Shown one piece after another: positions 54,339-64,000 of a stretch of DNA of 64,000 nucleotides. The translations under genes and the position numbers were made by a program. The notes beneath the pieces are model-generated. The model worked only from the letters and a program-made list of their open reading frames with translations, was not told the DNA's origin and made no database searches. The stretch covers positions 1-64,000 of the forward strand of contig NZ_JARRAF010000018.1 in assembly GCF_030129945.1 (NCBI RefSeq). Direction: 5' to 3'. Position 1 is the stretch's first letter. Each line of letters begins with the position of its first letter. Source of the stretch: Parachitinimonas caeni (GTDB taxonomy: Bacteria > Pseudomonadota > Gammaproteobacteria > Burkholderiales > Chitinimonadaceae).

Positions 54339-55214
54339 ATGGATATTGATACCTCTCTGCTGCGGGCTTTCGTGATGGTCGTCCGGCACGGCAGCATCAA
54401 TCGTGCGGCCAGCTTGCTGGGCCGCACACAACCCGCCCTGAGCCAGCAGATGCGCAAGCTTGAAGAGTTGCTGGGGCAGGCTGTGCTGGTACGCTCAACA
54501 CGAGGTATCAGCCTCACGCCTTCGGGAGAGACATTGCTGCCTTACGCTGAGCGCATCGTGGCTTTGGCCGATCAGGTGGTGCCGGATATGCGGGGGCCGG
54601 CCAAGGCGGGCAACCTGCTACGTAAGGTTGGACTGATTGAAGACTTGATCGGTGCGCGTTTGCCGAATGTACTGGCGGATTTCGCAGCTGTTCATCCGGG
54701 TCTACGGTTGGAGGTGCAGGTTGCCCCCTGGCGTCAGATGAGCCAAGCCTTCATAGAGGGTGAGCTTGATGTGCTGGTGACGGATCTTGCAGCGGCAGAG
54801 GATATTCCTCAGCCTCCGGTGGGTATGTTTGCCTGCCCGCTGGTGTGGCTGGGCGCAATGGGGCAGGCATGGCCAGACCCGCTACCGCTTATTATGTTTG
54901 CGCCGCCTTGCACTTGGCGCGCCACCATCCTGACCGCGTTGAATCGCACGCAGATGCCCTGGCAGATCATGTTTGAAAGCCCCAGCTATCAGGCGGTTCA
55001 GGCAGCCTTGCAGGCAGGGCTGGGCCTGACGGCCTTGTTGCCGGATGCGGTGCCTCGTGGCGTGCAACGCGTCGTCGATGAGCGATTGCCGCCTTTGCCA
55101 CCGGTTTCGATCGGTGTGTTCCGTCAGCCCACAACGATGGGTGATCCGATTACTGATGAGTTATGCCGATTGTTCCTGCGTGAGATTGGCGGTATTGCCG
55201 CGCAAACGGCTTAA
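54339..55214 (+). CDS. LysR-family transcriptional regulator
   Basis: A 291-residue regulator with a clear N-terminal helix-turn-helix: MDIDTSLLRAFVMVVRHGSI, NRAASLLGRTQPALSQQMRK, VRSTRGISLTPSGETLLP. A ligand-binding domain follows. ATG 54339 gives the usual short arm. It is divergent from the EamA-like transporter gene, with 219 bases between them including an imperfect GTTATAAG-ACTT-GTTTATAC dyad near 54315 that could be its operator. A dispersed repeat starts directly after the stop. Confidence 0.93.
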   Translation: MDIDTSLLRAFVMVVRHGSINRAASLLGRTQPALSQQMRKLEELLGQAVLVRSTRGISLTPSGETLLPYAERIVALADQVVPDMRGPAKAGNLLRKVGLIEDLIGARLPNVLADFAAVHPGLRLEVQVAPWRQMSQAFIEGELDVLVTDLAAAEDIPQPPVGMFACPLVWLGAMGQAWPDPLPLIMFAPPCTWRATILTALNRTQMPWQIMFESPSYQAVQAALQAGLGLTALLPDAVPRGVQRVVDERLPPLPPVSIGVFRQPTTMGDPITDELCRLFLREIGGIAAQTA

Positions 55215-55245
55215 GGCCTGTTGACATCTTGTTTCCGGTCGCGCC
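55215..55245 (+). repeat. Dispersed intergenic repeat copy
   Basis: It reads GGCCTGTTGACA, TCTTGTTTCC, GGTCGCGCC, beginning one base after the LysR stop codon. Confidence 0.8.
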
Positions 55246-55362
55246 GTTGCCATCGCACGCAATGACGCGGACGGATCGCCGGTCTGCCCGAAGCGCCCGA
55301 TAGCCAGCGAGGGGAATGCTTACTCCTTCAGCGACTCTTCCCCTCGGGTGCTTGCTGCGCAC

Positions 55363-56834
<1,472 letters not shown>

Positions 56835-56864
56835 GCTGTCATAGGTCCTTGGAGGCATAAAAAA

Positions 56865-56890
56865 TAAAAAGGCGAGCCTCCTGGCTCGCC
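56865..56890 (-). terminator. Terminator downstream of pilU
   Basis: GGCGAGCC (56871-56878) pairs with GGCTCGCC (56883-56890); on the minus strand a TTTTTATTTTTT tract follows. It lies just upstream of the YffB-like gene. Confidence 0.88.
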
Positions 56891-56908
56891 CCGCAGAGGG
56901 TGATTCCT

Positions 56909-56959
56909 GGCTCTGAAGAGGTTTCAGCTTTGCGCCAAAACTGAAATTTCAACAGAGCC
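56909..56959. repeat. Imperfect palindrome related to the dispersed repeat
   Basis: GGCTCTGAAGAGGTTTCAG (56909-56927) opposes CTGAAATTTCAACAGAGCC (56941-56959). The right end, TTCAACAGAGCCC, resembles the family end TCAACAGAGCCC, but the core differs, so membership is uncertain. It ends six bases from the pilU stop. Confidence 0.5.
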
Positions 56960-56964
56960 CCGTT

Positions 56965-58116
56965 TCAATGCAAGTCGATGTTGAAACTGACATCGGAGGC
57001 AGGAGGGGCTGCTCGCTCCCCAGTCTTGGCGGCTTTCTGGGCTTCCAACTCTTCAAGTGACTGAGCGTTGTTCACCAGCCATGCAAGGTTGGTGGCCGAA
57101 TCCGAATTCTTCAAGGCTTCCTCATAGGTGATTTCACCTTCCTTGAACAGTTTGTACAGCGCCTGCTCGAAAGTCTGGGAACCTTCGTAAAGGCTATTCT
57201 CCATGGCATCCTTGATCTGGTCGATCTCGCCGTTCTTGATCAATTCAGAAATCCGCGCCGAATTGACCAAGACTTCAACCGCTGGTGTCAGCGTCCCTCG
57301 CTTATTGCGGACCAAACGCTGCGAAATCACGGCCTTCAATGCCACCGACAAGTCCATCAACAGACTCTCGCGCGCATCATGCGGGAAGAAGTTAATGATA
57401 CGGTTGAGCATGTGATAGCTGTTGTTGGCGTGTAGGGTGGAGATGCACAAATGACCTGCCTGTGCGTAGGCCATGGCTTGCTGCATGACGAGCTTGTCGC
57501 GAACCTCGCCGATCATCAGAACATCGGGCGCTTCCCGCATCGCGTTCTTCAGTGCATCAGAGTAACTGTGGGTGTCGATGCCCACTTCGCGTTGGCTGAC
57601 GATAGATTTTTTGTGGGTATACAAATACTCGACCGGGTCTTCGATGGTCAGGATGTGACCAGGGGTGGTGCTGTTCCGGTACTCCAACATCGCCGTTACC
57701 GTTGATGACTTGCCACTGCCTGTTGCGCCCACCAGAAAGATCAGACCACGCTTTTCCAGGATCAGCGACTTCAAAACCTCTGGCAGGCGCAATTCCTCGA
57801 TACCGGGAGAAGTGGCTTTGACGTAGCGGATCACCATCGCGACACTGCCGCGTTGCTTGAATACGTTGACGCGAAAGCTACCCAAGCCTTCTACACCCTG
57901 ACGAAAGTTCATTTCCCAATCGCGCTCGAAGTCGGAGATTTGCTCGTCGTTCATCAGCTCATATGCAAGCTGCTTGACGTGATCCGGCGACAAAACCTGT
58001 TTATTCACCGGGTGAATGACACCCTGGATCTTGACCTGGACTGGGGCGCCAGCAGTAACAAACAGGTCGGTGGCCTGGCGCTCGGCCATCAATTTGAAAT
58101 AGGGCAGCAGGTTCAT
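56965..58116 (-). CDS. pilU: Type IV pilus retraction ATPase accessory PilU
   Basis: A 383-residue PilT-family ATPase that assists pilus retraction and twitching. Walker A is GATGSGKSS (130-138), the Asp box is HILTIEDPVEY, the Walker B region is DVLMIGEVRD, and the His box is HLCISTLHANNSYH. The longer C-terminal tail and the sequence REVGIDTHSYSDALKN favour PilU over PilT. ATG 58116 was chosen because the product then starts MNLLPYFKLM like relatives. The usual pilT neighbour is absent here. Confidence 0.92.
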   Translation of the reverse strand: MNLLPYFKLMAERQATDLFVTAGAPVQVKIQGVIHPVNKQVLSPDHVKQLAYELMNDEQISDFERDWEMNFRQGVEGLGSFRVNVFKQRGSVAMVIRYVKATSPGIEELRLPEVLKSLILEKRGLIFLVGATGSGKSSTVTAMLEYRNSTTPGHILTIEDPVEYLYTHKKSIVSQREVGIDTHSYSDALKNAMREAPDVLMIGEVRDKLVMQQAMAYAQAGHLCISTLHANNSYHMLNRIINFFPHDARESLLMDLSVALKAVISQRLVRNKRGTLTPAVEVLVNSARISELIKNGEIDQIKDAMENSLYEGSQTFEQALYKLFKEGEITYEEALKNSDSATNLAWLVNNAQSLEELEAQKAAKTGERAAPPASDVSFNIDLH

Positions 58117-58260
58117 GGCTATGTATTTCTGGTAACTGGCAATCAAATATCGGTGTAGTGGCCGTATTGGCAGGGTACCGAACCGCTTGTCCTGAAGCAG
58201 CTTCGGCAGGCGAGTTTAGCACGCTGTCCTAAAATCGCTACCCGACCTGCGGGGCGGGAA

Positions 58261-58290
58261 AAGGCGCTACCTGACTGTCGCAAGCGCCTT
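58261..58290. terminator. Hairpin between fadD and pilU
   Basis: AAGGCGCT (58261-58268) pairs with AGCGCCTT (58283-58290), a 14-base loop, with a short T stretch on the plus strand only. It is a weak candidate terminator. Confidence 0.4.
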
Positions 58291-58450
58291 TGTTCGGTAT
58301 GTTTCTGAATCCAAACCTAAATAATAGGCACTTTCAGCAAAGCCCCTACCATCCTGTATGTGATGGGTGTCAAGTGACGCAGGGGCGCTGCACGGCTTGT
58401 TGATGGATTCGCAGATTTCAGTGTAGACCGCTTCCTGGAATTGTCAGACA

Positions 58451-58476
58451 GCAAAAAGCCCGCTGATCGCGGGCTT
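58451..58476 (-). terminator. Terminator of fadD
   Basis: AAGCCCGC (58456-58463) pairs with GCGGGCTT (58469-58476); read on the minus strand the stem is followed by TTTGCTG within a T-rich stretch. Confidence 0.85.
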
Positions 58477-58524
58477 CTGGCTTGTTGCGAGGCAGCGAAA
58501 CGCCGCCATGAAGAGAACGTCCAG

Positions 58525-60213
58525 TCAGGCGGGAACTTTGTTCTTGGCAACTTCCTCATCGCGCAATGCCCGGCGCAAAATTTTACCGACATTGGTCTTG
58601 GGTAACTCGCTACGAAACTCAATGTACTTTGGAAGCTTGTAGCCGGTTAGGTTCTTTTTGCAGTGCTCATGCAGATCTTTATCGGTGAGATTGGGGTCCT
58701 TTTTCACCACGAAGACCTTCACCACCTCACCTGACTTATCATCAGGTATGCCGATACAGGCGACTTCTAACACGCCGCTGTGCATTGCTACCACATCTTC
58801 GACTTCGTTCGGGTAAACGTTGAAACCGGATACCAGAATCATGTCCTTCTTCCGATCAACCAGTTTCACGAAGCCATCCGGAGTGATCATCGCCATATCG
58901 CCGGTCTTCAAAAAGCCGTCCGCATCAATGACTTTGGCGGTCTCATCAGGCCGGTTCCAATAACCCTTCATCACCTGTGGGCCACGCACGCACAATTCGC
59001 CAGCTTCCCCCATTGCTACCGGCTTGCCCTCCTCGTCACGCAGGTCGATTTCTGTTGAAGGCACAGGTACGCCAATCGTGCCGTTGTAGTCGCGCTGGTT
59101 CATCGGATTGATACACACTGCTGGCGATGCCTCTGTTAGCCCGTACGCCTCAACCAGCGGTACACCGGTCACTTGCTTCCATTTCTCAGCGACGGCTTTC
59201 TGTACCGCCGTGCCCCCACCCAGAGCCATTTTCCAGGTCTTGAAATTGATCTTGCCGAAGTCAGGATTGTTGATCAGGGCGTTGAACAATGTGTTGACGC
59301 CAGTCATGCAGGTGACCGGGTATTTGTCTATTTCCTTAACGAAACCAGGAATGTCCCGAGGATTGGTGATCAGCAGGTTCAGGCCGCCAATCTTTGAGAA
59401 GACCATGCAATTGGCTGTCAGACAGAAGATGTGATACAGCGGCAAGGCGGTAACGATGATCTCTTTGCCTTCTTCAACCAAGGGGCGTAGCCAAGCATGG
59501 GCCTGTTGCATATTGGCGATGATGTTGCGGTTGATCAGCATCGCGCCCTTGGAGACCCCGGTGGTACCGCCCGTGTACTGTAAAAAGGCGATATCCTCGT
59601 GGCCTATGTCAACAGGCTTCAGCGCCTGCCGGGAACCCACTGTCAGAGCAGTCTTGAAGGGGACATGACCAGGGATATTCCAGTCTGGCACCATTTTCTT
59701 CACGTTCTTGATGACATAGTTGACGATCAAGGACTTCGGAAAGCTCAGCATGTCACCAATATTGGTGACGATGACATTCTTGACCGGCGTTTTAGGCAAG
59801 ACTTCCTGAAGAACATGAGCAAAATTGGAAACAATGACGATGGTGGTAGAGCCGGAGTCCTTCAGCTGATGCTCCAGCTCGCGAGGCGTATACAGCGGGT
59901 TCACATTCACGACGGTCAGGCCGGCCCGCAATATGCCGAATATTGCAATCGGGTATTGCAACAGATTGGGCATCATCACAGCTACACGATCGCCCTTGAC
60001 CAGCTTTAGTTCGGTTTGTAGAAAAGCCGCGAAGTCCCGCGATGCTTTGTCTACCTCGCCATAGGTCATTACCTTTCCCATATTGGCAAAAGCTGGCCGG
60101 TCGCGAAATTTTTGCGCGCTCTTTTCGAATACCTCTGCCACGGAGCGGAATTCGTTCAGATCGATTTCCTCAGGGACTCCGGGTTGGTAGTTCTTGAGCC
60201 AGATTTTCTCCAT
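58525..60213 (-). CDS. fadD: Long-chain fatty-acid--CoA ligase
   Basis: A 562-residue AMP-forming enzyme activating fatty acids for beta-oxidation at the inner membrane. The P-loop is LQYTGGTTGVSKGAM, the adenine region is VEAYGLTEASPAVCIN, and the FACS signature is DGFLKTGDMAMITPDGFVKL with DRKKDMILVSGFNVYPNEVE. The C-terminal Lys is in TNVGKILRRALRD. The length and the N-terminal MEKIWLKNYQPGVPEEIDLN match FadD. It is transcribed alone, followed by a terminator. Confidence 0.95.
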   Translation of the reverse strand: MEKIWLKNYQPGVPEEIDLNEFRSVAEVFEKSAQKFRDRPAFANMGKVMTYGEVDKASRDFAAFLQTELKLVKGDRVAVMMPNLLQYPIAIFGILRAGLTVVNVNPLYTPRELEHQLKDSGSTTIVIVSNFAHVLQEVLPKTPVKNVIVTNIGDMLSFPKSLIVNYVIKNVKKMVPDWNIPGHVPFKTALTVGSRQALKPVDIGHEDIAFLQYTGGTTGVSKGAMLINRNIIANMQQAHAWLRPLVEEGKEIIVTALPLYHIFCLTANCMVFSKIGGLNLLITNPRDIPGFVKEIDKYPVTCMTGVNTLFNALINNPDFGKINFKTWKMALGGGTAVQKAVAEKWKQVTGVPLVEAYGLTEASPAVCINPMNQRDYNGTIGVPVPSTEIDLRDEEGKPVAMGEAGELCVRGPQVMKGYWNRPDETAKVIDADGFLKTGDMAMITPDGFVKLVDRKKDMILVSGFNVYPNEVEDVVAMHSGVLEVACIGIPDDKSGEVVKVFVVKKDPNLTDKDLHEHCKKNLTGYKLPKYIEFRSELPKTNVGKILRRALRDEEVAKNKVPA

Positions 60214-60451
60214 TTTTGTCTACTCCGTTATGTGGCGGTCTGATCCGTATAATCGTAGCTGCTGACGCAGTTTGCCAAAAGCAATAAGCTGTTGAACACT
60301 CTTCTCCAGCACATATCTAACAAAGACGGTTATGGCTGTGCAAAGAGTCAAGGCATGTCAAATACCATAAAATCGCGAACCGGGTTGCCGCTGTTATAGC
60401 CAATGCATGGCAGTCTTTTACCAAGCAAGCGATTGACCGCCTGATACTCTA

Positions 60452-60535
60452 CCCGAAACGGAAAGCTGGGGAAAACCCCCGATCTTGCCAAGCAGCCTTT
60501 TGGTTCGTCGCTTACGGGTAATGTTCCGTTTCGGG
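60452..60535. repeat. Perfect 12-base inverted repeat upstream of rimP
   Basis: CCCGAAACGGAA (60452-60463) and TTCCGTTTCGGG (60524-60535) are exact reverse complements, 60 bases apart. The right arm overlaps the candidate -35 region of rimP. Confidence 0.7.
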
Positions 60536-60552
60536 CAATAAGTTGTTACAAT
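60524..60552 (+). promoter_or_regulatory. Possible sigma-70 promoter of rimP-nusA-infB
   Basis: TACAAT (60547-60552) is a good -10 element; TTCCGT (60524-60529), 17 bases upstream, is a poor -35. The placement just before a leader terminator fits the operon, but the assignment is weak. Confidence 0.35.
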
Positions 60553-60583
60553 AGCGGCGATTTTCGATTCCGCGTTTACTAGG

Positions 60584-60605
60584 ATGGGCTCTGAGCCCAT
60601 TTTTT
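60584..60605 (+). terminator. Leader terminator upstream of rimP
   Basis: ATGGGCT (60584-60590) pairs with AGCCCAT (60594-60600), followed by TTTTT. It lies about 50 bases before rimP with no gene in front, so it is probably an attenuator in the operon leader, as reported for NusA-controlled operons elsewhere; that regulation is inferred. Confidence 0.75.
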
Positions 60606-60653
60606 ATTTCTGTTTCAGGATTTGCAAAATTCCTTGGACGGTGCTTGGTTGTT

Positions 60654-61082
60654 ATGAATCTTTTGGAATTGCTGGAAAAAACTCTGCCTGGGCTAGGCTA
60701 TGAACTTGCAGATCTTGAGGTCGGCGGCATGGGCTTGGTACGCGTGTTTATCGACAAACAGCCTGGGGGCATCACGGTTGAAGATTGTGTGACTGTCAGT
60801 AACCATCTGACCCGCTTGTTTGAAGTGGAAGGTATCGATTTCGATCGACTTGAAGTGTCGTCGCCCGGCTTGGATCGTCCTCTGAAAAAGGAGTCCGATT
60901 TTGTTCGCTTTGTCGGTCATGAGGCCAAGGTGAAGCTCAGACTTCCGATTGAGGGTAGAAAAGTGTTTGTTGGCGTCATTCTTGGCGTGGTCGATGGCGT
61001 GGTAAATCTGCAAGTTGAGTCAACCACCGTTGGGTTGGGGCTGTCCCAAATCGACAAGGCTAGGTTGGTCCCCAAGTTCTGA
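60654..61082 (+). CDS. rimP: Ribosome maturation factor RimP
   Basis: A 142-residue protein needed for 30S subunit maturation. It has the RimP motifs [40 protein letters not shown], and [23 protein letters not shown] 60654 gives the usual start [13 protein letters not shown]; a TTG at 60645 is possible. It is the first gene of rimP-nusA-infB, preceded by a leader terminator. Confidence 0.97.
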   Translation: MNLLELLEKTLPGLGYELADLEVGGMGLVRVFIDKQPGGITVEDCVTVSNHLTRLFEVEGIDFDRLEVSSPGLDRPLKKESDFVRFVGHEAKVKLRLPIEGRKVFVGVILGVVDGVVNLQVESTTVGLGLSQIDKARLVPKF

Positions 61083-61176
61083 TTGGCGTTTGAGTGGTTA
61101 TCTATTTCAAATGTATGCCAGAGATTGCATGAGTGTCGGCGTTGAAGACGTCGTTACGGTTGGAGGTAGCGCATAA

Positions 61177-62649
61177 ATGAGTCGTGAAATTCTATTGCTG
61201 GTGGATGCACTGGCAAGGGAGAAGAACGTCAATCCGGAGATCGTGTTTGGCGCGCTGGAGCTGGCGCTGGCATCTGCAACCAAAAAGCGTTTCCAGGATG
61301 ATGTGGATGTAAGGGTTACAATCAATCGTGATAACGGTGATTACCAAACATTTCGTCGATGGATTGTCGTGGAAGACGACATGCATGAGTTCCCATCGAA
61401 GGAATATGCCATTACAGACGCAGCCGAGCGTGATCCAAAGCTGAAAATTGGCGATTACATTGAAGAACCGCTGGAGCCTGTGGAGTTTGGCCGCATTGGC
61501 GCGCAGACTGCGAAGCAGGTTATTTTGCAAAAAATCAGGGATGCTGAGAGAGAGCAGATCCTTAATGATTTCTTGCAGCGTCGTGAACATCTGGTCACGG
61601 GCACGGTAAAGCGTATCGAGCGTGGTAATGCGATTATCGAGTGCGGGAAATTGGAAGCAAAGTTGCCTCGTGATCACATGATCCCGAAAGAGAATTTACG
61701 TGTTGGCGATAGAGTTAGGGCTTACCTCTTAAAGGTTGATCGTGATGGGCGCGGCCAGCAGTTGATTCTCTCGCGTACCGCACCCGAGTTCATCATGAAG
61801 CTGTTTGAGCTTGAAGTGCCAGAGATTGAGGAAGGTGTTATCGAAATCAAGGCTGCGGCGCGCGATCCGGGAATGCGCGCAAAGATCGCCGTGAAATCAA
61901 ATGATCCACGTGTTGATCCTCAGGGTACCTGTATTGGCATGCGAGGCACACGGGTACAGGCAGTGACAGGCGAGTTGGCGGGAGAGCGTGTTGATATTGT
62001 CTTGTGGTCGGCAGACCCTGCGCAATTTGTAATCGGTGCATTGTCTCCTGCTGAAGTCAGCAAGATCATGGTGGACGAAGAGAGCCACAGTATGGATGTG
62101 GTAGTCGATGAAGAACAGTTGGCCCAAGCTATCGGACGTGGCGGCCAAAATGTTCGGTTGGCATCTGAGCTGACCGGGTGGCGTCTCGACATCATGACCG
62201 TTGCGGAAGCGGAAGAGAAGCACCAGGCCGAATTTTCTCGTGTTAGAGAATTGTTCATTTCTGCTTTGGATGTAGATGAGGAAGTTGCTGATATCCTGGT
62301 TCAGGAAGGCTTTGGAACGCTGGAGGAAGTGGCTTATGTTCCGATTGCTGAAATGCTGGAGATTGAAGCATTTGACGAAGCTTTAGTTGATGAGCTTCGA
62401 AGCCGTGCTCGCGATGCTTTGCTTACGCAAGCAATCGCGAAGGAAGAACAGGTTGAGCATGGGGCTGAAGAGTTGCTCAATCTGCAAGGTATGACAGCCG
62501 ATATTGCACGCGCATTGGCGGCAAATGGTGTCGGTACTCGGGATGATCTGGCAGACCTCGCTGTGGACGATTTGGTCGAGATGGCAGGGATGGATGTTGA
62601 TGCTGCCAAACAATTGATAATTACTGCTCGCGCCCACTGGTTTGCCTGA
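61177..62649 (+). CDS. nusA: Transcription termination/antitermination factor NusA
   Basis: A 490-residue RNA-polymerase-binding factor. Domains in order: N-terminal polymerase-binding domain ([20 protein letters not shown] to about 130), S1 domain ([19 protein letters not shown]), two KH domains ([36 protein letters not shown]) and two C-terminal acidic helix-hairpin repeats ([34 protein letters not shown]). The two C-terminal repeats are typical of beta- and gammaproteobacteria. It lies 94 bases after rimP and 51 bases before infB. Confidence 0.98.
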   Translation: MSREILLLVDALAREKNVNPEIVFGALELALASATKKRFQDDVDVRVTINRDNGDYQTFRRWIVVEDDMHEFPSKEYAITDAAERDPKLKIGDYIEEPLEPVEFGRIGAQTAKQVILQKIRDAEREQILNDFLQRREHLVTGTVKRIERGNAIIECGKLEAKLPRDHMIPKENLRVGDRVRAYLLKVDRDGRGQQLILSRTAPEFIMKLFELEVPEIEEGVIEIKAAARDPGMRAKIAVKSNDPRVDPQGTCIGMRGTRVQAVTGELAGERVDIVLWSADPAQFVIGALSPAEVSKIMVDEESHSMDVVVDEEQLAQAIGRGGQNVRLASELTGWRLDIMTVAEAEEKHQAEFSRVRELFISALDVDEEVADILVQEGFGTLEEVAYVPIAEMLEIEAFDEALVDELRSRARDALLTQAIAKEEQVEHGAEELLNLQGMTADIARALAANGVGTRDDLADLAVDDLVEMAGMDVDAAKQLIITARAHWFA

Positions 62650-62700
62650 CTTTACGAGGACGCGACTCGTGCCTGTATCTTCGGCACACAAGGAATACGA

Positions 62701-64000
62701 ATGACCCAAATGAATGTTAGCCAATTTGCTGCAGAACTGAAGATGCCGCATGAACAGCTGCTTGAACAGTTGCGTGCAGCAGGTGTTGAAAAGCGTAATG
62801 CTGATGATCAGTTGACTGAGCAAGATAAATCGAAATTGCTGGATTACCTTCGCAAGGTGCATGGCCAGCAGACCGATAAGCAGCGTATTACGCTGACTCG
62901 TAAGCAGACAAGTGAGATTAAAAAATCTGATGCTACCGGCAAGGCTAGAACCATCCAGGTTGAGGTAAAGAAAAAGCGCGTAGTAGAAGCGCCTTCCTCA
63001 GTTCAAAGGAGTGGCGAAGAGGATGAGTCTGCGCATTCCGAAGTGGATTTGGATCAGGGTGTCGTCCGCGGAGGTGACGAGCAGGCTGAGGTTGAGTTGC
63101 CGGTCGTAACGCCTATCGCAGAGCCTGAGAATATAGTAGAAGAGGTGGCTACGGCTGCTCACGAGCCGGACGTCGTGATGGAACCCAAGGTTGTTGAGCT
63201 GGATGTAGAGATGGCGGCCAATAAGGTCGAGGAGGTTGAATCTGAGGTGGCTGGGGCTACCCCTGAGGCGGCCCCTGTTGTTGCTGCGGAAGAGGTGGTT
63301 CGGCGGGCTCCTCCAGCAATTGATGCTGCTGAACTGGCGGCCCGCGAGTCGGAAGCGAAGCGACAGGCGGAGCTATTTGCTCGGCAGGCTGCGGAAATCA
63401 AGGCGAAGCAGGAGCGTGAGATGGCTAAGAGGCTCGCTGCTCAACAGGCTCAGAATCCTGTTGAAGTAAAGCCTGTAGCAACAACGCAAGAGCCCATCAA
63501 GCAAGCACCCCGCCAGCAGACTGAGCATACCCTGCACAAGCCGGCTTCTAAGGGCAATGTGCCGAACAAGACTTCGGTATCTCCTGCTCAGCGTCAACAG
63601 ACAGTTCAGCCTGCAGCAGTTCCTACATCAGCATCGGCGGCTACCAGTGAGAAGAAGCCTAGTGGTGGAAAGAAAGCAGGTCCGGCTACGGCTAAGAATG
63701 AGTGGGGCGATGGTGGTAAGAAGCGTGGCCTGAAGGTTCGCGGTGGAGATGCGGGCGGTGATTGGAAGTCAAAAAAAGGTGGCAAGTCTCGTGGAGATAA
63801 CCAGCATAGCTTCACGCAACCGACAGAGCCTATCGTTAGAGATGTTTTGATTCCCGAGACTATTACTGTTGGGGATCTTGCTCACAAGATGGCCGTCAAA
63901 GCGGCAGAGGTCATCAAAGTACTGATGAAAATGGGCATGATGGTTACGATTAACCAAGTGCTTGATCAAGAGACTGCGATGATTGTGGCGGAAGAAATGG
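62701..64000 (+). CDS. infB: Translation initiation factor IF-2 (C-terminus beyond window)
   Basis: The first 433 codons of IF-2, which places initiator tRNA on the ribosome. The N-terminal domain starts [20 protein letters not shown], followed by a long low-complexity linker rich in Glu, Ala, Val and Lys. The conserved second N-domain is reached near the right edge ([38 protein letters not shown]). The GTPase domain lies beyond the window. Confidence 0.97.
   Translation, partial: MTQMNVSQFAAELKMPHEQLLEQLRAAGVEKRNADDQLTEQDKSKLLDYLRKVHGQQTDKQRITLTRKQTSEIKKSDATGKARTIQVEVKKKRVVEAPSSVQRSGEEDESAHSEVDLDQGVVRGGDEQAEVELPVVTPIAEPENIVEEVATAAHEPDVVMEPKVVELDVEMAANKVEEVESEVAGATPEAAPVVAAEEVVRRAPPAIDAAELAARESEAKRQAELFARQAAEIKAKQEREMAKRLAAQQAQNPVEVKPVATTQEPIKQAPRQQTEHTLHKPASKGNVPNKTSVSPAQRQQTVQPAAVPTSASAATSEKKPSGGKKAGPATAKNEWGDGGKKRGLKVRGGDAGGDWKSKKGGKSRGDNQHSFTQPTEPIVRDVLIPETITVGDLAHKMAVKAAEVIKVLMKMGMMVTINQVLDQETAMIVAEEM

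Larger units (their letters stand above)
60214..60653. other. Leader and promoter region of rimP-nusA-infB
   Basis: This 440-base stretch lies between the divergent fadD and rimP genes. It contains a perfect 12-base inverted repeat (60452-60535), a small GGGGAAAACCCC stem, a possible promoter at 60524-60552 and a terminator-like stem at 60584. No tRNA is seen here, although a tRNA gene often precedes rimP in other proteobacteria. Confidence 0.5.

Noticed and set aside
59608-59625. GTCAACAGGCTTC inside fadD, resembling the dispersed repeat end
   Set aside because: It is in conserved coding sequence and lacks the GTTTCC and GGTCGCGCC parts.

Overview
The window looks like chromosome of a betaproteobacterium with fairly high GC. 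It ends in the conserved rimP-nusA-infB block and carries rdgC, scpAB, rpmB-rpmG, pilU, dapE, hemH and an acs-yjcH-actP acetate block. The mix resembles Neisseriales-type or Chitinivorax/Chitinimonas-type genomes, but that placement is inference. I saw no rRNA, tRNA, CRISPR array, phage or complete insertion sequence.

Layout. At 0-9 kb: rdgC (cut by the left edge), an orphan solute-binding protein, a Dyp-type peroxidase, a lipoprotein, an hsp20 gene behind a good sigma-32-like promoter, cpdB and small exported proteins. At 9-14 kb: a Fur-box-like sequence followed by a tight four-gene cluster of imelysin, di-haem oxidoreductase, second imelysin and DUF1513, a known iron-linked arrangement. 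At 14-24 kb: a flavoprotein, exported and membrane proteins of unknown role, a DUF808 membrane protein with a broken partial duplicate of its own 5' end nearby, a periplasmic-sensor diguanylate cyclase, an AurF-like di-iron oxygenase overlapping an alpha/beta hydrolase-like gene, and an Lrp regulator.

At 24.3-25.8 kb is a two-gene unit whose first gene looks like a CesT-type type III secretion chaperone and whose second looks like its unrecognised effector, with no secretion apparatus nearby. Acetate activation and uptake follow (acs, actP, yjcH). The 30-33 kb stretch is partly AT-rich, with unknown genes and a signal-less S41 peptidase. Then come an ankyrin protein, a LysR regulator, a CbiX-type chelatase, ribosomal proteins L28 and L33, a gtsABCD-like sugar ABC transporter with a TctDE-like two-component system directly upstream, hemH, an orphan ChrB-like protein, scpAB, trhP, a YgiD-type dioxygenase and two tandem paralogous solute-binding proteins. 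A possible ribbon-helix-helix gene unit behind a palindrome, a LysR gene, dapE with an ArsC-like reductase, pilU, fadD and rimP-nusA-infB complete the window.

A dispersed intergenic repeat recurs at eleven places. Its core reads CTGTTGACG, then TTTTGTTTCC, then GGTCGCGCC. It occurs as single arms or as palindromes, often right at gene ends. It and the effector/chaperone pair are the observations most worth following up.
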